NCBI GenBank assembly: GCA_963837285.1
Contig: CAWIMS010000002.1
Span: 682,001 to 746,000 of the forward strand
Source of the DNA: Planosporangium sp963837285
GTDB taxonomy: Bacteria; Actinomycetota; Actinomycetes; Mycobacteriales; Micromonosporaceae
Direction of reading: 5' to 3'
Length of the DNA stretch: 64,000 nucleotides
Part shown: one piece after another, positions 63,556 to 64,000 of the stretch
How the letters are laid out: the number at the start of each line of letters is the position of its first letter
How positions within the stretch are numbered: the stretch's first letter is position 1
Translations under genes and position numbers: made by a program
Notes under the pieces: model-generated
What the model was told of the DNA's origin: nothing
Database searches by the model: none
Seen by the model: only the letters and a program-made list of their open reading frames with translations

Positions 63556-64000
63556 TCAGCCGGTGCGGGTTGCGGCGTGTACGACCGTGTCGAGTCGCCG
63601 GTTGGCGTCGGTGGGGTCGAAGCGTGCCGGGTCGAAGTCGGTGCCTTTCTCGATGCCCAGCCATTGCAGCATGTCCTGATGGTCGGGGTGGTTGGGGTCG
63701 GCGAGCGTGTCGATGAGTTGCTCGTAGCCGGGAGTGCCGCCGCAGTCCTCCGGTGGGCAGGCGCGTGCGCCGTCCAGGCAGGCTGGGTATCGGCCGCCCG
63801 GCTCGGCTGGGACCAGTTTCTCCAGCAGGATCTCATGTTCCCAGCTGTCGCCAAGATCGTATTCGTAGCCGAAGGTGTCGCCGTCCCGTCCGGCCAGGTC
63901 GCGCAGGGTGGCCTTGCGTTCGTCGTATAGCGGCAGGTCGGGGTCGGGAGTGCCGTAGTGGCCGGTGGGGTGGATGAACATGTGCAGGTGGGAGTTGGTC
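63556..64000 (-). CDS. Plasmid pRiA4b ORF-3-like protein, partial
   Basis: The start lies beyond the window. Visible are SHLHMFIHPTGHYGTPDPD, GDTFGYEYDLGDSWEHEILLEKLVPAEPGGRYPACLDGARACPPEDCGG and YEQLIDTLADPNHPDHQDMLQWLG. The block Y-x-Y-D-x-G-D-x-W-x-H and the C-P-P-E-D-x-G-G motif identify the pRiA4b ORF-3 family (IS1096 TnpR-like passenger). It is common on plasmids and mobile regions; the function is unknown. Confidence 0.9.
   Translation of the reverse strand, partial: TNSHLHMFIHPTGHYGTPDPDLPLYDERKATLRDLAGRDGDTFGYEYDLGDSWEHEILLEKLVPAEPGGRYPACLDGARACPPEDCGGTPGYEQLIDTLADPNHPDHQDMLQWLGIEKGTDFDPARFDPTDANRRLDTVVHAATRTG

Overview
This is a high-GC actinobacterial chromosome segment with frequent GTG starts and strong GGAGG-type ribosome binding sites. 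MtrA-MtrB-LpqB, an FtsEX/M23/SmpB/tmRNA block, a BldC-like helix-turn-helix protein and a stage II sporulation M-type membrane protein point to a sporulating, mycelial actinomycete. The gene order and products best resemble Micromonosporaceae. That assignment is inference; no marker gene suitable for phylogeny is in the window.

Layout: 0-1.3 kb holds a frameshifted OppD/OppF-type peptide transporter ATPase pair. 1.4-8.7 kb is a cell-envelope cluster: RDD protein, SpoIIM-like protein, DUF58, MoxR ATPase, DUF4350, DUF4129 and a polytopic membrane protein. 8.9-14.1 kb is mtrA-mtrB-lpqB followed by a ComF-like phosphoribosyltransferase. 14.3-23.1 kb carries the hibernation factor, a Ca2+/H+ antiporter, a tandem GNAT, secA and four small or membrane proteins. 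23.2-27.5 kb has pruA, tryptophan 2,3-dioxygenase and a Ser/Thr kinase. 27.6-34.4 kb is one leftward sugar operon: ROK regulator, solute-binding lipoprotein, two permeases, GH4 glycosidase and BadF-type sugar kinase. 34.8-42.4 kb is PadR, prfB, ftsE-ftsX, M23 peptidase, smpB, an SRPBCC-CBM2 fusion and ssrA (tmRNA).

From the tmRNA 3' end onward the content is variable. It includes a toxin-antitoxin pair, an IS630 remnant, an orphan PD-(D/E)XK protein, a GH75 chitosanase, an XRE/membrane pair, SDR and MerR genes, a Uma2 protein and a two-component system. mtnP, a small protein and a YqgE protein follow, up to tRNA-Ala(GGC) at 54.8 kb. From that tRNA to the window end is a decayed integrative element: a serine-recombinase C-terminal remnant reading into the tRNA, GntR, small Cys-containing proteins, MFS, a DUF397/XRE-DUF5753 pair, an XRE-ImmA/IrrE two-gene module, an Mrr-like nuclease, a frameshifted recombinase-type HTH protein and a pRiA4b ORF-3-like protein.

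The most striking signal outside genes is a family of about 75-90 bp composite palindromes built from ACAACTTCCCGGAAGTTGT with outer CAAGATCG ends. There are nine good copies and one decayed copy. All lie between 1.3 and 36.6 kb and most directly abut stop codons. A second, unrelated class of long near-perfect palindromes lies in divergent promoter regions or between convergent genes. A small hairpin repeat around CGACCGGAGGTCCAGGCGC occurs three times, twice inside genes. In the mobile region, TATGCCAATCTATGCC occurs three times as a probable operator. The first 5.2 kb carries several frameshifts, each repairable by removing one G; these may be assembly errors.
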